A DNA stretch of 64,000 nucleotides from Actinostola sp. cb2023 (taxonomy: Eukaryota; Cnidaria; Anthozoa; Actiniaria; Actinostolidae): assembly GCA_033675265.1 (NCBI GenBank), contig JAUJYZ010000691.1, positions 72,501 through 136,500 of the forward strand. The letters are read 5' to 3'. The position numbers and the translations under genes are program-made. Positions 46,607-58,426 of the stretch are shown piece after piece. The notes beneath the pieces were generated by a model. That model had not been told where the DNA came from. It did no database searches and saw only the letters and a list, made by a program, of their open reading frames with translations. Within the stretch, counting starts at the first letter, position 1, and the number at the start of each line of letters is the position of its first letter.

Positions 46607-46945
46607 TCAACTTTCCATATGGAGACCGACATCCCTTTCTCTCTTAACTTATTTACTTGATCCACCATCAAGGAATTCAACAGAGAGACGATAAGCACAG
46701 TACTTTTATCAGAGCCAGAGCCAGAGGATTTCATGTAATCATAAAGGAGCGGCAAACATTGATAAATTAACGATTTGTCGTATTAAACCAGTGGGTAAAA
46801 CTGCTAGAGTATCATTGTTGAGTGTTACAATGTTCTTCATGACGTCGTATTGCTTCGTTTTAAGATGAAAGCTTTCATCCAAACCCATTTTCTCGACGCT
46901 CGACGGCAAACCGAACAGCTCCGGTCCATCGAGAGAGTCCGCCAT
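46607..46945 (-). pseudogene. RecQ-like helicase first exon in element X
   Basis: The ATG at 46945 begins MADSLDG. The Q-motif-like LKTKQYDVM and LAVLPTG follow, but the GKS half of Walker A is lost and the frame shifts. In the next frame CLPLLYDYM, LIVSLLNSLMVDQ (motif Ia) and LREKGMSV are readable down to about 46607. Only the N-terminal ~110 residues remain. It lies 70 bp inside the element's terminal repeat, the same position as the helicase gene in the 8.9-kb transposon. Confidence 0.75.
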
Positions 46946-47143
46946 ATTGGTTCCGTTAAGTCTCTTTTATGCGCATGTCACAAAATACCCAGATTCTGGG
47001 TTCCGGTCATTGGAGTTTTCCAGAGCCAAGTTCTTTCGTCGAGCATGCGCAGTAAGAAATAACGGCTCTGGGGACGAGATTGATGGATGTCAAGACTCGT
47101 GCGCATGCGCTGGCTGCTTTGTGCGCATGCGTAAGCACAACAC

Positions 47144-47785
47144 CATTCTCGTTCCCAGAGCTCCTCGGTTTCGGTCCTCTCCCGAGAAGGCTCTGGTCGC
47201 AGCCATTTGAGGCTCGATGCTGATTGGACGAAATATAACGCATGCGCATTTGAAAACATATATCAAGAATAATAAGAACAATGAGCCCACAGGTAACCGC
47301 AAAGCAAACGCTTGCGGATGGCCACGGCAGATTTTTAGCCGATTTGTTGACCTTCAAAAAATTATTTCTTTGGATAGAGTGGACAAAAAAATGTGAGAAT
47401 TTATTTGAGAATGTGTGATTATTTAAGCTATTTGAGTGTTTGGATACTTTTGATGATATAATTTTTTTAGCGACAGTTGTCGTAAACATTTGGTGGCCGG
47501 AGTTGCACACCTTTCCTAATTATACGGTATGTTTGAAATGAGTGAAATTTTCGAATCGCTCAAAACCACTCAAAAATAAAAATTTTTGCTCAGATTTCTA
47601 CACCAAAGTGTTCTTTAATTATCATACTAATGTTGTGAAGACATTTTTTTGAGAATCTCATATCCTGATTCTACGCTTGGGCTACCTTTGGGCTCATTGT
47701 TCTTATTGTTCTTGATATATGTTTTCAAATGCGCATGCGTTATATTTCGTCCAATCAGCATCGAGCCTCAAATGACTGCGACCAA
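47144..47785. mobile_element. element Z: partial inverted-repeat element
   Basis: Left end cattctcgttcccagagc (47144 on). 47190-47290 (gaggctcgatgctgattgga, aacgcatgcgcatttgaaaa) is mirrored at about 47690-47785. The right terminus is missing where element Y begins. Non-coding interior. Confidence 0.65.
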
Positions 47786-47794
47786 AGCCTTCTC

Positions 47795-48620
47795 CAATCT
47801 CGTTCCCAGAGCCCACGTTCCTCTTGGTCAGCACCGAGAAACGAGAGGCTCTGGCTGCAATCGATTTTCAGTCTGAAAATCTCGGTCCGAAGTTTAAACT
47901 GCGCATGTTCTAACAAAATGACGGTTGAGTCAAGAAGAGCGATAGCCAGGTTTCGCGATGCGTTGGAATAGAATACGGCTTGAAAATGATTGGAAAAGCT
48001 GACATCAGTTTAAAATTAAAGGAAGTACGAAGTTCTTAAAGCCGTTGCTATATCTAAGATAGATGTTTTGGCCATACTTCCGACTGGATACGAGAAATTG
48101 CTGGGTTATAGCAAGGTTTGGCTCCAGTGACAGTGTTTGACTTTTTGTCTGCTTTTAATACATCTACAACACCATGCCAGGACTCCATTATCATTGTGAT
48201 ATCACCATTAATCCGAGATCAAATGTCAAAACTTAGAGAATCTGGACTAAACGTTTGTGTCTTCCCTCTGTTTGTGTATTGGGCTTCCTGTGTCTTATTT
48301 CATCGGCCGTTGGGAAATAGAGCCGATATATGGCCGTGAATCCCGTCCTTTTGATATCTTGAATTTCTAAAACTTCTTTCAAAATAAAGATTAATATTTA
48401 CTTCAGTCCTGTGTGTCATTTATTTAGCGATAAGAATGGTTTTTAGAGAGTTTTGGGACAGACACCGGGTATAAAACTCCGCCATTTTCGAAAATTGTTT
48501 ACTTCCGGTCCTTCTATTGTTTTGCCAAACCAATCAGAATGCTACAAAAATCGGTTGCAGCCAGAGCCTTTCGTTTCTCGGTGCTGACCAAGAGGAACGT
48601 GGGCTCTGGGGAAGAGATTG
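47795..48620. mobile_element. element Y: 826-bp relic with helicase fragment
   Basis: Ends CAATCTCGTTCCCAGAGCCC and near-complement (gggctctggggaagagattg), about 75-bp arms. The flanks AGCCTTCTC (47786-47794) and AGCCTTCAG (48621-48629) share 7 of 9 bases. It has the same terminal family as X and Z and holds RecQ-like coding remains. Confidence 0.75.
47918..48275 (+). pseudogene. RecQ-like helicase N-terminal fragment in element Y
   Basis: The ATG at 47918 begins MTVESRRAIARFRDALE, then a stop. Out of frame follow YEVLKAVAI, DVLAILPTGYEK (Walker A with the G-K-S part altered) and, in another frame, FDFLSAFNT...IIVISPLIRDQMSKLRESG (motif Ia). At least two frameshifts, no motif II or later. 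The start again lies just inside the terminal repeat. Confidence 0.75.
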
Positions 48621-49127
48621 AGCCTTCAGAATGTTTGACACAGTTCAAACTTCGTAAAACATCGTAAAACATTGTAAAACATGCTAAAACATAGTGTTCA
48701 AACCAATAAAACTTGTTTTATTAAACAATGTTTTACGATATTTTACGGGAATGTTTTACTCGTTTGGACAGGCCTTAACTCGAAGAATACCCGATCCCTT
48801 CTTGATTCTAGATCGAAAAGTTCCAATGTGAATGCACTTATAAGTGTGGCCGGGTGGACTTTGAGGTTTGCCACAATGACGTGGTTTTGAGGTGAATCCA
48901 CATTTTCTTTTTCTTTTTTTTTTATTGATTGATTGATTTTAATAAACTGATAAAATAACTAATAAATTGATTAAAAGAAAAGAAAAAAGAAAATTACAAT
49001 AAATAAAACGAACGAGTGTCTTCTTTGAGCCAGTACTGCGTGAATAAGAATGTAAGAAATAAAATGACACAGTCAAAAAAAACATTAAGATGCCTATCTT
49101 CTCATCAAAGACGGTAGCTAGCTTTAA

Positions 49128-50996
49128 GAGAGGATATCAGTAAGAATCGAGATTCGCCGGTCAACTAAAAAAAATCGAATTTAATTTTCTTTCGCCATAT
49201 CATTCCTTTCGATGACCTCTTTTAGGGAAAAATACTAAAAAGTTCCAGCGATTTTTATTTTAGAAGAAATTTGCAGTTTTTAAAAACCCGCCTGATGACT
49301 GAAAATTTTCGGCTAAATTATAAGGCAACTTTGAACAGTCGGTGTGTGTTAATCTATATCACTACAACAACGACATTCGGCATACTTAATAAACGTTTCT
49401 TGGTCTTTTCTACTGTAGTATTTATGTTTGTGTAACGTTTGTAGTTATTTTTCAAATATGGTTTTAAAAAGGTGTACTGAGCGCCATGAACGGAACGTTG
49501 AAATATAGGCAATGTTTGAGGTACGAAAACGGATTCTGGTACCTAATTCTTTGAGGAAAACGCCATGCCCCAGGAAAGCTTCACCTTTGCTCTTTCAGTT
49601 TAGAAAGTTTCAACTTTGAGAATTCAATGTAGCATTTTTGAGAAATAAAACTATTATGTTTGGGACTGCCAAAATTAGCATTAATTTCGGCCTTTCGCGG
49701 ACATTTTTGTCGTTCAAACACAAAACTTAATGCCAAAACACGACTATCTTGCACTGTTAGTTGATCGCTGCCAACAGATAACAATCTTGGAGTTAATAGG
49801 AATGATTTTCAACAATATTTGAGCTATTTCAGCCACATTAAGCTCCTAAAATAGTGAAAATTAGCATATTCATTGGTCAAATAAACACTGTAGTATTGGC
49901 CGTTTCCGAAAATTATGGTTCTTCACTTTGAAATGCCAATAATTTGCTCCAAATAAGATTTACAAACAATTAAGCTGATTTATACTTAAAACTGGCCTAT
50001 TCATGAAGAGTTTGGATATTTTGTCTGGATGCTCCACTTTGTTGACAAGCCAATTATGTAACGCAATGTAACTGCTGCAAGTCACGCTACTGCCCTTCGA
50101 ATACTTTTTTTGCGGCATGAAATAATAGTTTTAATCATAAAATATAAAACAAAACAGAATTCATACTTGCTTGAAAGGGTGGAATTTCGTATAAATGTCG
50201 TTTAGACAAAATTCGTAAATTTTTCTGTGAGATGCTATTATCTGATCGACAATCTATGCTAATTTTAACTTTTGGCGAGAGTTATTTACGATTCATTGTT
50301 GAAAGGCATTCCTATTGACTCGAAGATTGTTTTCCATCAGCAGCAATCAACTGAAAGTGAAAGATAGTCGTGTTTTGGCATTACGTTTTGTGTTTGGACG
50401 ACAAAAATGACCGCGATAGGTCGAAATTAATGCTAATTTTGGCAGTCCCAAGCATAATATTTTTATTTCTCAAAAATGCTACATTGAATTCTCAAAGTTG
50501 AAACTTTCTAAACTGAAAGAGCAAAGGTGAAACTTTCCTGGGGCATGGCATTTTCCTCAAAGAATTAGGTACCAGATTCCGTTTTCGTACCTCAAACATT
50601 GCCTATATTTCAACGTTCCGTTCATGGCGCTCAGTACACTTTTTTTAAACCATATTTGAAAAATAACTACAAACGTTACACAAAAATAAATACTACAGTA
50701 GAAAAGACCAAGAAACGTTATTTTATTTTATTTTAAAAGTATGCCGAATGTCGTTGTTGTAGTGCTAGAGGTGAACACACACCGACTGTTCCAAGTTGCC
50801 TTATAATTTAGCCGAAAATTTTCAGTCATCAGGCGGGTTTTTGAAAACTGCAAATTTCTTCTAAAATAAAAATCGCTGGAACTTTTTAGTATTTTTCCCT
50901 AAAAGAGGTCATCGATAAGAATGATATGGCGAAAGAAAATTAAATTCGATTTTTTTTAGTTGACCGGCGAATCTCGATTCTTACTGATATCCTCTC
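49128..50996. mobile_element. 1.87-kb foldback element, TTAA target duplication
   Basis: Arms of about 700 bp (49128-49830 and about 50270-50996) are reverse complements with scattered changes, around a ~440-bp spacer. Ends GAGAGGATATCAGTAAG / CTTACTGATATCCTCTC, each next to TTAA (49124-49127 and 50997-51000). TTAA fits piggyBac or Kolobok mobilisation. No gene is seen in arms or spacer. Confidence 0.85.
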
Positions 50997-51835
50997 TTAA
51001 TGTCATACTTGAATTGTGAAACTAGGGGATCGACCACGAGGCAAATAATTATTTGAAATCTTTTATTTTTTTATCTTATTTTATGAATTATTGTAGAAAT
51101 TTTCAGATGGGCTCGAACTTTGAATTGTGTCACGCAACTCTTACTAATCGCTAGTCACGTCTCTAAAAAGTCGTGGAAAACAACAAATTTGAACCAAGTT
51201 CAATGTTTTTATAAATGTGGATCCATAAATGTTTAGAAGTAATGTTTCAAAGCCGAGAATGAGGACTAGACGGGGTTTCCAAAAAAAATGCAGATCGTCC
51301 CAGTGTGTCCCTCATATAACAATCACTGGGACCTTTGACAGAGTAATCTTTCCGAATTACGTTTAACCTGAAAGCTGGCTCTAATCCAAGTTACTCAAGC
51401 GTCTAACACATGTGGGATGCTATGTCCTCGACTCTGCGCATGAGCAGCGCATATGCAAAGACCGTAATTATTTATTTTCTGGACTAAAATCTTGGAACTC
51501 TTTATTTCTTCCTTTTCCCATTGCTTACTAAACGTTAGCAAACCATGAAGTGTTTTTTTCGTATTTTCGGGCACTTTCCCTTGATTGGTCAACTTCAGCG
51601 TCTTTTACAAAGGCAAAACAACTCTCCGCCATGATTTTTGACCAAATGACGATTAAATATTCCTAAACTGACTAATAAAAATACTCGATCATTGTACATT
51701 AAATGAAACAAAGCATCACAATTTCTAAATTCTCCAGAGTGTGGTGTAATCGACGCTCTTTGAGAAAAATATTGTAGTTCGTATTGCTCTAAATTATGCA
51801 AAGTGAACTATATTTTACTTTATTTCCTCGGTAAT

Positions 51836-51955
51836 CATGGTATTACAAACTGATACCATGACAATTCGGGAAATTAGTGATTAAATTTCCCGCAAGCCGA
51901 GGGAGAGTTTGTGGAAGTCCCTCCGCCGCACTAATTTCCCTCTTGTCATGGTATT
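51836..51955. mobile_element. ~120-bp palindromic MITE
   Basis: gataccatgaca...gggaaattagtg is mirrored by cactaatttccc...tgtcatggtatta. Confidence 0.65.
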
Positions 51956-52139
51956 ACTTATAATAATAACCTAAAGGCAATAATACAGAGTTACGAGATT
52001 TTAGCCCGGAAAATCAATAATTCTAGTCTTTGCATATGCTCTGCTCATGCGCAGAGTCGAGGACATCGTATCCCACATGTGTTGGACACTTGAGTAGCAT
52101 GGAGTAGAGCCTGCTTTCAGATTACAGCGAATACTCCAG

Positions 52140-52377
52140 TTTCGCGTTGTTTAGAGATGACCTATGTCCTTGACAAAAGACGCATTTGTACAGGCTTAGC
52201 CTCGATTCAGAAACCAGTCCGTGCAATTCAAAAATGTTTCTATTGTTTCATGTCAACATTTTTTGTGTTCTTGTTGATATTTGTGAATAATTTACACTGA
52301 CTCGAGGCTAACCCTGTACAAATGCGCCTGTTGTCAATAAGTACAGCGGTTTTACAACGGGATCTGTGAACGCGAAA
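52140..52377. repeat. ~240-bp palindromic MITE, copy 2
   Basis: Same family as 35105-35356; ends tttcgcg / cgcgaaa; aagacgcatttgtacaggct and its near-complement form the inner stem. Confidence 0.8.
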
Positions 52378-52404
52378 AGGGACTATTCGGACAGTTGTAT
52401 TGAC

Positions 52405-52494
52405 CAATCTTAAAAATACTTGAAATTCAGCTTAGCCTCACTTCCAATATACAAAACAAAAGGAAAAATTAGAATAACAAAACAAGCTACTCCT
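52405..52494. repeat. short palindromic element opened by the BEL insertion
   Basis: attgaccaatcttaaaaata (52405 on) and cttagcctc near 52431 are mirrored at 58660-58708 on the other side of the retrotransposon. Confidence 0.6.
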
Positions 52495-52692
52495 TGTGAG
52501 GGTTTTCCTCTTCTAGATTATTAGGCTCGTACTCCGTGTAACTTGTTTAATGGTTCGACTCAAATGATTTTCTACAGATTCAGCTCAATTCAACGTTCTC
52601 TCTCTCTCGCAAGTGTGCTCTCGCTCAAACGTGCTCGCCTTTCACGTGCTTCAGTGATCACGTGACCACACAATGTCTCACAATGTCTCACA
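52495..52692 (-). repeat. 3' LTR of the BEL/Pao element
   Basis: 198 bp, TGTGAG...CTCACA. Matches 58445-58652 except for three substitutions and lack of the 10-bp actctctcgc insert. Confidence 0.95.
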
Positions 52693-52701
52693 CTCCCCCT
52701 T
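52693..52701 (-). promoter_or_regulatory. polypurine tract next to the 3' LTR
   Basis: Minus strand AAGGGGGAG directly abuts the LTR; expected plus-strand primer site. Confidence 0.7.
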
Positions 52702-52725
52702 GACCAATGCAGTTACACTGTTTGG

Positions 52726-54920
52726 TCACTTATCAGTTTCATAAAGAGTGTTTTTGCTTGGTTCGCTGCTGCTCTTTGAGGTCTTCGTTCTTGAACTTCT
52801 TCCTCTAGGGAGGTTTCTTCCTCGAGTGTGATGTGGTTCTTTCTCTTGGGTGATTTCCAGTGGGTAAATCCTTTGTACTGGTCTCCTCAGATAAGTAGTC
52901 GCTCCTTTATTGGTGAGAGTTCTGACCTTTACCCCTTTCACTTCTCCATCTTCTCCTTGTATCAACTCTTCCACTACTCCTGTCTTCCATTTACTCCGAC
53001 TCAAGTTATCATCATGAATTACCACAACATCGCCAACTTCGACAAGTTTGCTTCTTGAGGTCTTTCTTCTGTGGCTGTGAAAGTCTCTGAGGTTGATCAA
53101 GTATTCGGCAATCCATCTTTTCCAAAAATGTTCCAGTAGTAGATTTAAATATCTCTGTCTTCTCTGCAAGGCTGTAGGATCATCGTCCTCTTGCATTTCG
53201 CTTGGGTGTGGCAAAGTTGCCAGTCGTCGTCCGGCAATAAGGTGTGAAGGTGTCAAAGGCTGTTCGCTGATGTCTGGCTCAACGTGGGTAAGCGGTCTTG
53301 AGTTTAGTGTACCTTCCACTTCTGTCAACACTGTCATAAGTTCCTCATAATCCAACCTGGCATTTCCTAGATTCTTTCTCAGGCATCTCTTCACTAACTG
53401 CACCATTCGTTCATAGAATCCACCCCACCATGGGGCCTTTTCAAGGATGAAGTTCCACTTGATTCTTTTCTCAGATGTAAATTGTTGAACTCTCTGGTCG
53501 GCAAATAACTTCTGTAGCTCCTTATCTGCGAGTTAAACGTTTTGGCATTGTCGGAAGTGATAGAACACGGTATTCCTCTTCTAGCGACAAATCTACGTAA
53601 ACATCTGATAAATGACTCTGTTGACAGGTTTGGAGCTAATTCTAAATGTAAAGCTCTTGAAGATGTGCACGTGAAGAGGCATATGTATGACTTTGTGTTT
53701 CCTTCAGGTAACAATTGAGATTGTTTTAAGTACAATGGTCCAGCATAGTCCACTCCTACGTGGGTAAATGCTGCTGTTTCTGTAACTCTAAGTGTGGGTA
53801 AATCTGATTGTTTCGGTGAGGTGTAGGTTGTTCCTTGTAATCTCTTGCATAAGACACAATGAAATAGGATCTTTCTCACAAACTGTCGTCCTCGAGGGAT
53901 CCAATATCTACTTCTAATTTGTGTCAATGTATCCTTAACACCTCCATGCTGAATGTCTTTGTGACACTGTTCAACAATCAATCTTGTAACATGATGCTCT
54001 CGTGGTAGCAAGACTGGATACTTAGCTTCTTCTGGGAGTGAAGTGTTTCGTAGTCGTCCTCTACATCTAATGATACCTTCACTGTCTTTGTATAGACCAA
54101 GTCGTTGTTCTAAGTCTTTCCAATCTCGTTGTTGTTCTTCTTCTCTCTGTATTTCACGAATCCATGCTCTTTCTGCTACTGCTATGTCTTCTACAGAGAT
54201 CTCAACCTTCTTTGGTAACTCTTTGTGACTTTCATGTGACTTAACTCTAATGATTGTTATGAATTTTAACACTGTCGCTGTGACTCTGTATAGTCTCAAG
54301 GGACTGCTATATCGTGTACAATCAATAATCTTGGAAACGTTCATCAGTTTCGGTTTCGTGTTACTCTGGGATGAGCAAGTAAGAATCGCTGTCGTGTTCG
54401 TGGGTTTGCCTTGTTTTGGACTCTTGAATTCCTTTAGACAATCTTCAGAAATGTTCTCTTCTTCGATTACAATATCTAGTTTCGGGTAGTGTTCTGATGA
54501 TCCTCTTAGCCAGCTGGGCCCTTCCCACCACATTTGATTCTGTGAGAGCTGGGAAGGGAAACACGCTCTAGAACCAACGTCTGCAGGGTTCTGAACTCCT
54601 GGACAATGGTTCCACATGTCTACTGTCGTCAGTTCTAAGATAGTGTTCACTCTGTTCTGTACAAACTGCTTGAGTTCCTTTCCATGTGTTATCCAATATA
54701 AAACTGCTTTACTGTCAGTCCAACAGTAGCACCTGTCAATGTTCATAATAGTTTCCAATGCTTTCTTAACTGCAGTAACAAGACGTGACGTGATAACGGC
54801 TGCAATCAGTTCTAACCTTGGTATGGTGAAGTTTGACAATGGTGCAAGTCGTGACTTTGACGCAACAAATGAAGTGTGTATAAATCCACTTGATTGAGTC
54901 TCTATACACAGGTACACAAC
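52726..54920 (-). pseudogene. BEL pol 3' part: RNase H end, integrase, DUF5641-like C terminus
   Basis: Starts just past the MITE with the rest of RNase H (RLELIAAVITSRL; DSKAVLYW). The integrase follows: an HHCC zinc module (HH, then H, CVLCKR), then the catalytic core with the first aspartate in GVDYAGPLY and the second in TSDNAKTF. A frameshift near 53530 moves the reading into the frame ending at 52726, where the third catalytic acid (EVEGTLNSRPL) and the C-terminal chromatin-binding-like DUF5641 region (SHLIAGRR, LVEVGDVVVIHD) are found. Family role: cDNA integration in the nucleus. Not functional as one protein here. Confidence 0.88.
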
Positions 54921-54921
54921 A

Positions 54922-55060
54922 GGGCCCGGTTGTTCGAAAGCAGGTTAACGCTAACCCAGGGTTAAATATGGCTAACCTAGGGTAAAATATTAAGAATTAA
55001 CCCTAGGGTAGCAAATTTATCCCCGGGTTAGCGTTAACCCGCTTTCGAACAACTGGGCCC
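54922..55060. mobile_element. 139-bp GGGCCC MITE inside the BEL RNase H
   Basis: Ends GGGCCCGGTTGTTCGAAAGC and near-complement; inner ggttaacgctaaccc / ggttagcgttaac. It breaks the pol frame, so it is younger than the retrotransposon. Confidence 0.85.
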
Positions 55061-56219
55061 AGAACAATAAGCCTTCTTCGATGCGTCTCCAAAGGCATGC
55101 AGACTAACTGACTTCACTGGCTCGCTTATCTCTGTGGTAAGGTAAAATCTTGGTAAGATAATGTTTTGTACTTTAGCTGCATCTGACAGCCATTTTTTAA
55201 CAATCTTCTGTTTACCCTCTGGTAGTGGCGTGTCCCATTCATACTTTTGGACACAAAGCTCTTGAAATAGTATCTTGATAGGTATCATTACTGGTGATAT
55301 CAGTCCAAGAGGGTCAAACAGTTTAGCAGTCAGACGTAGCACATTTCTCTTTGTTGGTTCTAAATCTCTTGCGTATTCTATTATCTTGTCTAACTTCATA
55401 ACTAAAGTATCTGAGTTCAAGTTCCAGTTAATGCCAAGCACCTTGTGCTCACCTCTAGTTGTGTCAATCTCGTTCAGTCCACCAACTGAAATCTTGGCGA
55501 ATGACTCGTTTTCTCTTTCAATTATTGAAGTTGTGCCTGTGGTTGGCTCATCCTCAATTCTAGTTTCAACAATGTTTTTCATCAGTTCCTTGCTATTCGA
55601 AGCCCACTTCCTTAAGTTGAACCCACCAGCAGCCATACATGACTTGGTGGTATGGTACAATGCCAAGGCTTCTTCTACATCTCTTCCTCCAGATGTCCAA
55701 TCATCAACATAGAATCCTTCTTGTATTCCTTTAGCAAATTCTTTGTCATCAGAATAATAGGAGTCAATGTGATGACTCAGCGTAGCATTCAATAAGAAGG
55801 GGGAACAGTTCATTCCAAAAAATACTCTGTTAAATCGATAGATCTCGACTTCTGGATCTACATCATTAATGTCACCGACCCACAGGAACCTCATCAAATC
55901 TCTTTGACTGTCCACAACACTGACATTCAGGAAGGCCTTTTCGATGTCTGCCACCAGTCCAACTCTATGTGCTCTGAAACGTATCAAAATGTCCAGCAAC
56001 GCACTTGACAAGGGTGGTCCAGTATAAATACAGTCATTTAATGATGGATAACGTGGGTTGACTTTAGCACTAGCATCATATACTACTCGTAACTTCGTAG
56101 AAAGTGCATCCTTCCTTATCACTGCCTGGTGCGGTAAATAATGAACAGCTTCCATCTTGTCTCTATCAGTAGGGTCTACCTTCTCTACAATTCCACTTTG
56201 TATTTGCTCTTCTATGATT
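55061..56219 (-). pseudogene. BEL pol 5' part: reverse transcriptase and RNase H start
   Basis: Reading begins after a frameshift near 56220 and includes LPHQAVIRKD, KLRVVYDASAK, the conserved VADIEKAFLNV (first aspartate), FGMNCSPFLL, the catalytic box FYVDDW, LLGI-like HKVLGINWN and FDPLGLISP. Ends in the RNase H opening motif LHAFGDASKKAYC, where the MITE is inserted. Copies RNA into DNA in cytoplasmic particles by family knowledge. Confidence 0.9.
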
Positions 56220-58353
56220 GGTTGTACTCTTTATAAATGTCCTTGTCTCTCTGAAGCCGTTTCACTAGGGAATTCAATCTTGCTAAGGCTAGCTCATAGT
56301 TATCTGGCAGAGGCTCATGATGCTCTTTCATCGGTAGTTTCACATTGTATCTTCCATCTTGGAAAGAGATGTTCTTTAAAAATGACTCATGAACAGTTTC
56401 AGTGTCTCTGATTCCTAAAGAATCTAAGTCCCATAGTTTATTGACAAGCTCTTGTTCTGACTCGGGTTCTATGACTGGTTGGATGATGGATCCCACCTTC
56501 AATACGTGTGTAGAAACTAAGTTCACACTTGACAATCGATCGTTCCTCGTGGATGGCATGGGTCCAGAAAGCACCCATCCCAACTTTGTTTCACTTGCAA
56601 CAGGTCCTATCTCCCCCTGTTTGATACTCCCAGTAAAGAACTTCCAGATATAATCTGCTCCAATCAACATATCAATCTCAACTTCAGAAACTCCATTATT
56701 GCTGTCAGCAAGTTCAATGTTCCTCAAATATGCAAAGTTTCTCTTAGCTTTATCAATTTCTTGACTTCCCAGTGGGGGGCAAATAGTAGGTACAACAAAT
56801 GCTTGAACAGAGGTTGTAGATTCTCCATCTTCCTTTCTAACAATAAGTTCCACTCTATCATAAATTTTAAGTTCGTCGGTTTCACTTCGTCCAAATGTTT
56901 TTATCATCAATGATTCTCTCTTTTCAGTGTCTAAATTCAATTGATCTCTAACATGTCGTGTGATATAGCTCCGCTGACTTCCGGAATCAAATATGGCTCT
57001 AATTCTCATTCTTGAACTTGAATTCAGTGACTCTACAATGGCTTGTGCTGTTTGAAGTAGGATACTGTCATATGAACTCACATTTAGCATGTTGACGTTT
57101 GTCCCCATATCTCGTGTCTTTGGTTGTGATGCTGTAGAAGTATTATCTATTGTATTTGTAGATGAATTTGCTTGTCTAGACATGCCTTCTTCACAGATAC
57201 TCAAGTGATGTCTGCCTGCCGAACATTTGGCACACACTCTTGCTGACTCACAGTCTCTGGAGAGATGGTTTTTCTTTAAACATCTGAAGCAACGTCCTTC
57301 TTTAAGTAATGTCTGTCTTCTTGCTGCTCTGTCTGTTACAACAGGGAAACTTGCTGAGCTATGTTGTCCTTTACAATAGGTGCATGTGATGGATCTTGGT
57401 GATTCACTTGAAGTAAAAGGTCCACTTGAAAACAAGGTTGCTGCAGTAGTTGGATTACTTCTTTTCTTAGTGTTACTAAAGGTCGTTGATGTGTTCGTCT
57501 CATGTTGTGCAGAAGCCTGGACTCCAGCGCACCGTTCCCGATTTTCCACTTCTTCATTCAATAATTTCAACAATGGGTCTAAGTCCCAAGTTCCTTTTAT
57601 TTGTCGACTTAAACTAAGTTTAACGTCTTCAGGTAGTTTTCTCACAATAACTGGGACTAGCAAGGCTCCATAAGATGAAGTAGGTACATCTAAAGCTTTC
57701 AGACCACGCACGTGCGTTTCTATTTGATCATATGTATGTCTGAGTTTGTTTACGTCGGTAGATGAACCGAGTGCAGGAATTTTCAATAAACTGTCCATAT
57801 GACTACTCACAATAGTTTGTTTGTCTCCATATCTTCTTTGTAGCAGGTTGATAGCGGCTTGATAATTCGCTTCAGTTAATTGGAGGCCAGCTATCGTCGT
57901 TTCGGCACTTCCTTCGACGAGGCTTTTCAAGTAGTTGAATTTATCGATTCCAGACAAGCTGGCGTTGTCGTGTACGGCGCTCTTGAAGCTATCCCAGAAG
58001 GACTGCCATTCAGTAGCTTCTCCTTTAAACCGCTTTATAATCAACTTTGGAAGCTTGGCTGACTTGCCACTGTGGGCTGAAGGTGTACTATTCGTTGGTT
58101 GTTCGGTGTTTTTGACCTCGGTTTCTGAAAGTGCAGTGTCTATCTTGATTGTCATCTCGTGAATCGCTTGTGTGAATTTTCCCGCCTCGTCGATTTCTTC
58201 AAATATTTCACTTTCGTCTTCAAGTTTGTCCAATATTTCTTCGTCTAGTTTGTTGATTGTTAAATGTTTCTCTTCTAGAGACTTCTTGAGTTGTTTCAAC
58301 TTGATCTTTTGATCAGTTTCATCGGCGATGGCCATATCCACGGCGTCTTTCAT
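56212..58353 (-). pseudogene. BEL gag-protease region
   Basis: From ATG 58353 (MKDAVDMA) a ~713-codon frame. An N-terminal coiled coil (KQLKKSLEEKHLTINKLDEEI) is followed by a DUF1759-like capsid segment (LPKLIIKRFKGEATEWQSFW), two zinc-knuckle-like clusters (CTYCKGQH; CFRCLKKNHLSRDC, CAKC), and a DUF1758-like aspartic protease with the DSG motif in RAIFDSGSQRSYI and the flap-side LIGADYIWKFF. It ends in an early TAG (56212-56214) after a frameshift that separates it from reverse transcriptase. Confidence 0.9.
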
Positions 58354-58426
58354 GTTTCTCACACTGAGACGATGACCTTAGCGCTGTTTATCTTTCTTGC
58401 TCGACATGACTTGAATCTCTAAATAT

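Larger units (their letters stand above)
45659..47082. mobile_element. element X: truncated helicase transposon, 9-bp target duplication
   Basis: Ends CAATCTCGTCCCCAGAGCC and complement, about 70-bp arms (gttatttcttactgcgcatg...). ATGGATGTC flanks it at 45650-45658 and 47083-47091. It contains the first exon of a RecQ-like helicase (46607-46945, -) just inside the right end. A Penelope-type palindrome (46097-46392) is inserted in it. The transposase is missing. Confidence 0.85.
45492..48777. mobile_element. 3.3-kb composite element, AAAGGCC-type ends, 8-bp target duplication
   Basis: Left end taaaggcccgtccaaacgaa (45496 on) and right end ...gtttggacaggcctta (to 48777) are mirrored, followed inward by many ataaaacat / aaaacattg units. 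ACTCGAAG lies at 45484-45491 and 48778-48785. Four extra bases (cgcg) on the left make the exact border uncertain. The original element is short; elements X, Z and Y were later inserted. An 8-bp duplication would fit hAT or related groups. Confidence 0.6.

Noticed and set aside
49291..49320. CTGATGA...GAAA near 49291 as another hammerhead
   Set aside because: There is no room for stem II between the two core segments.
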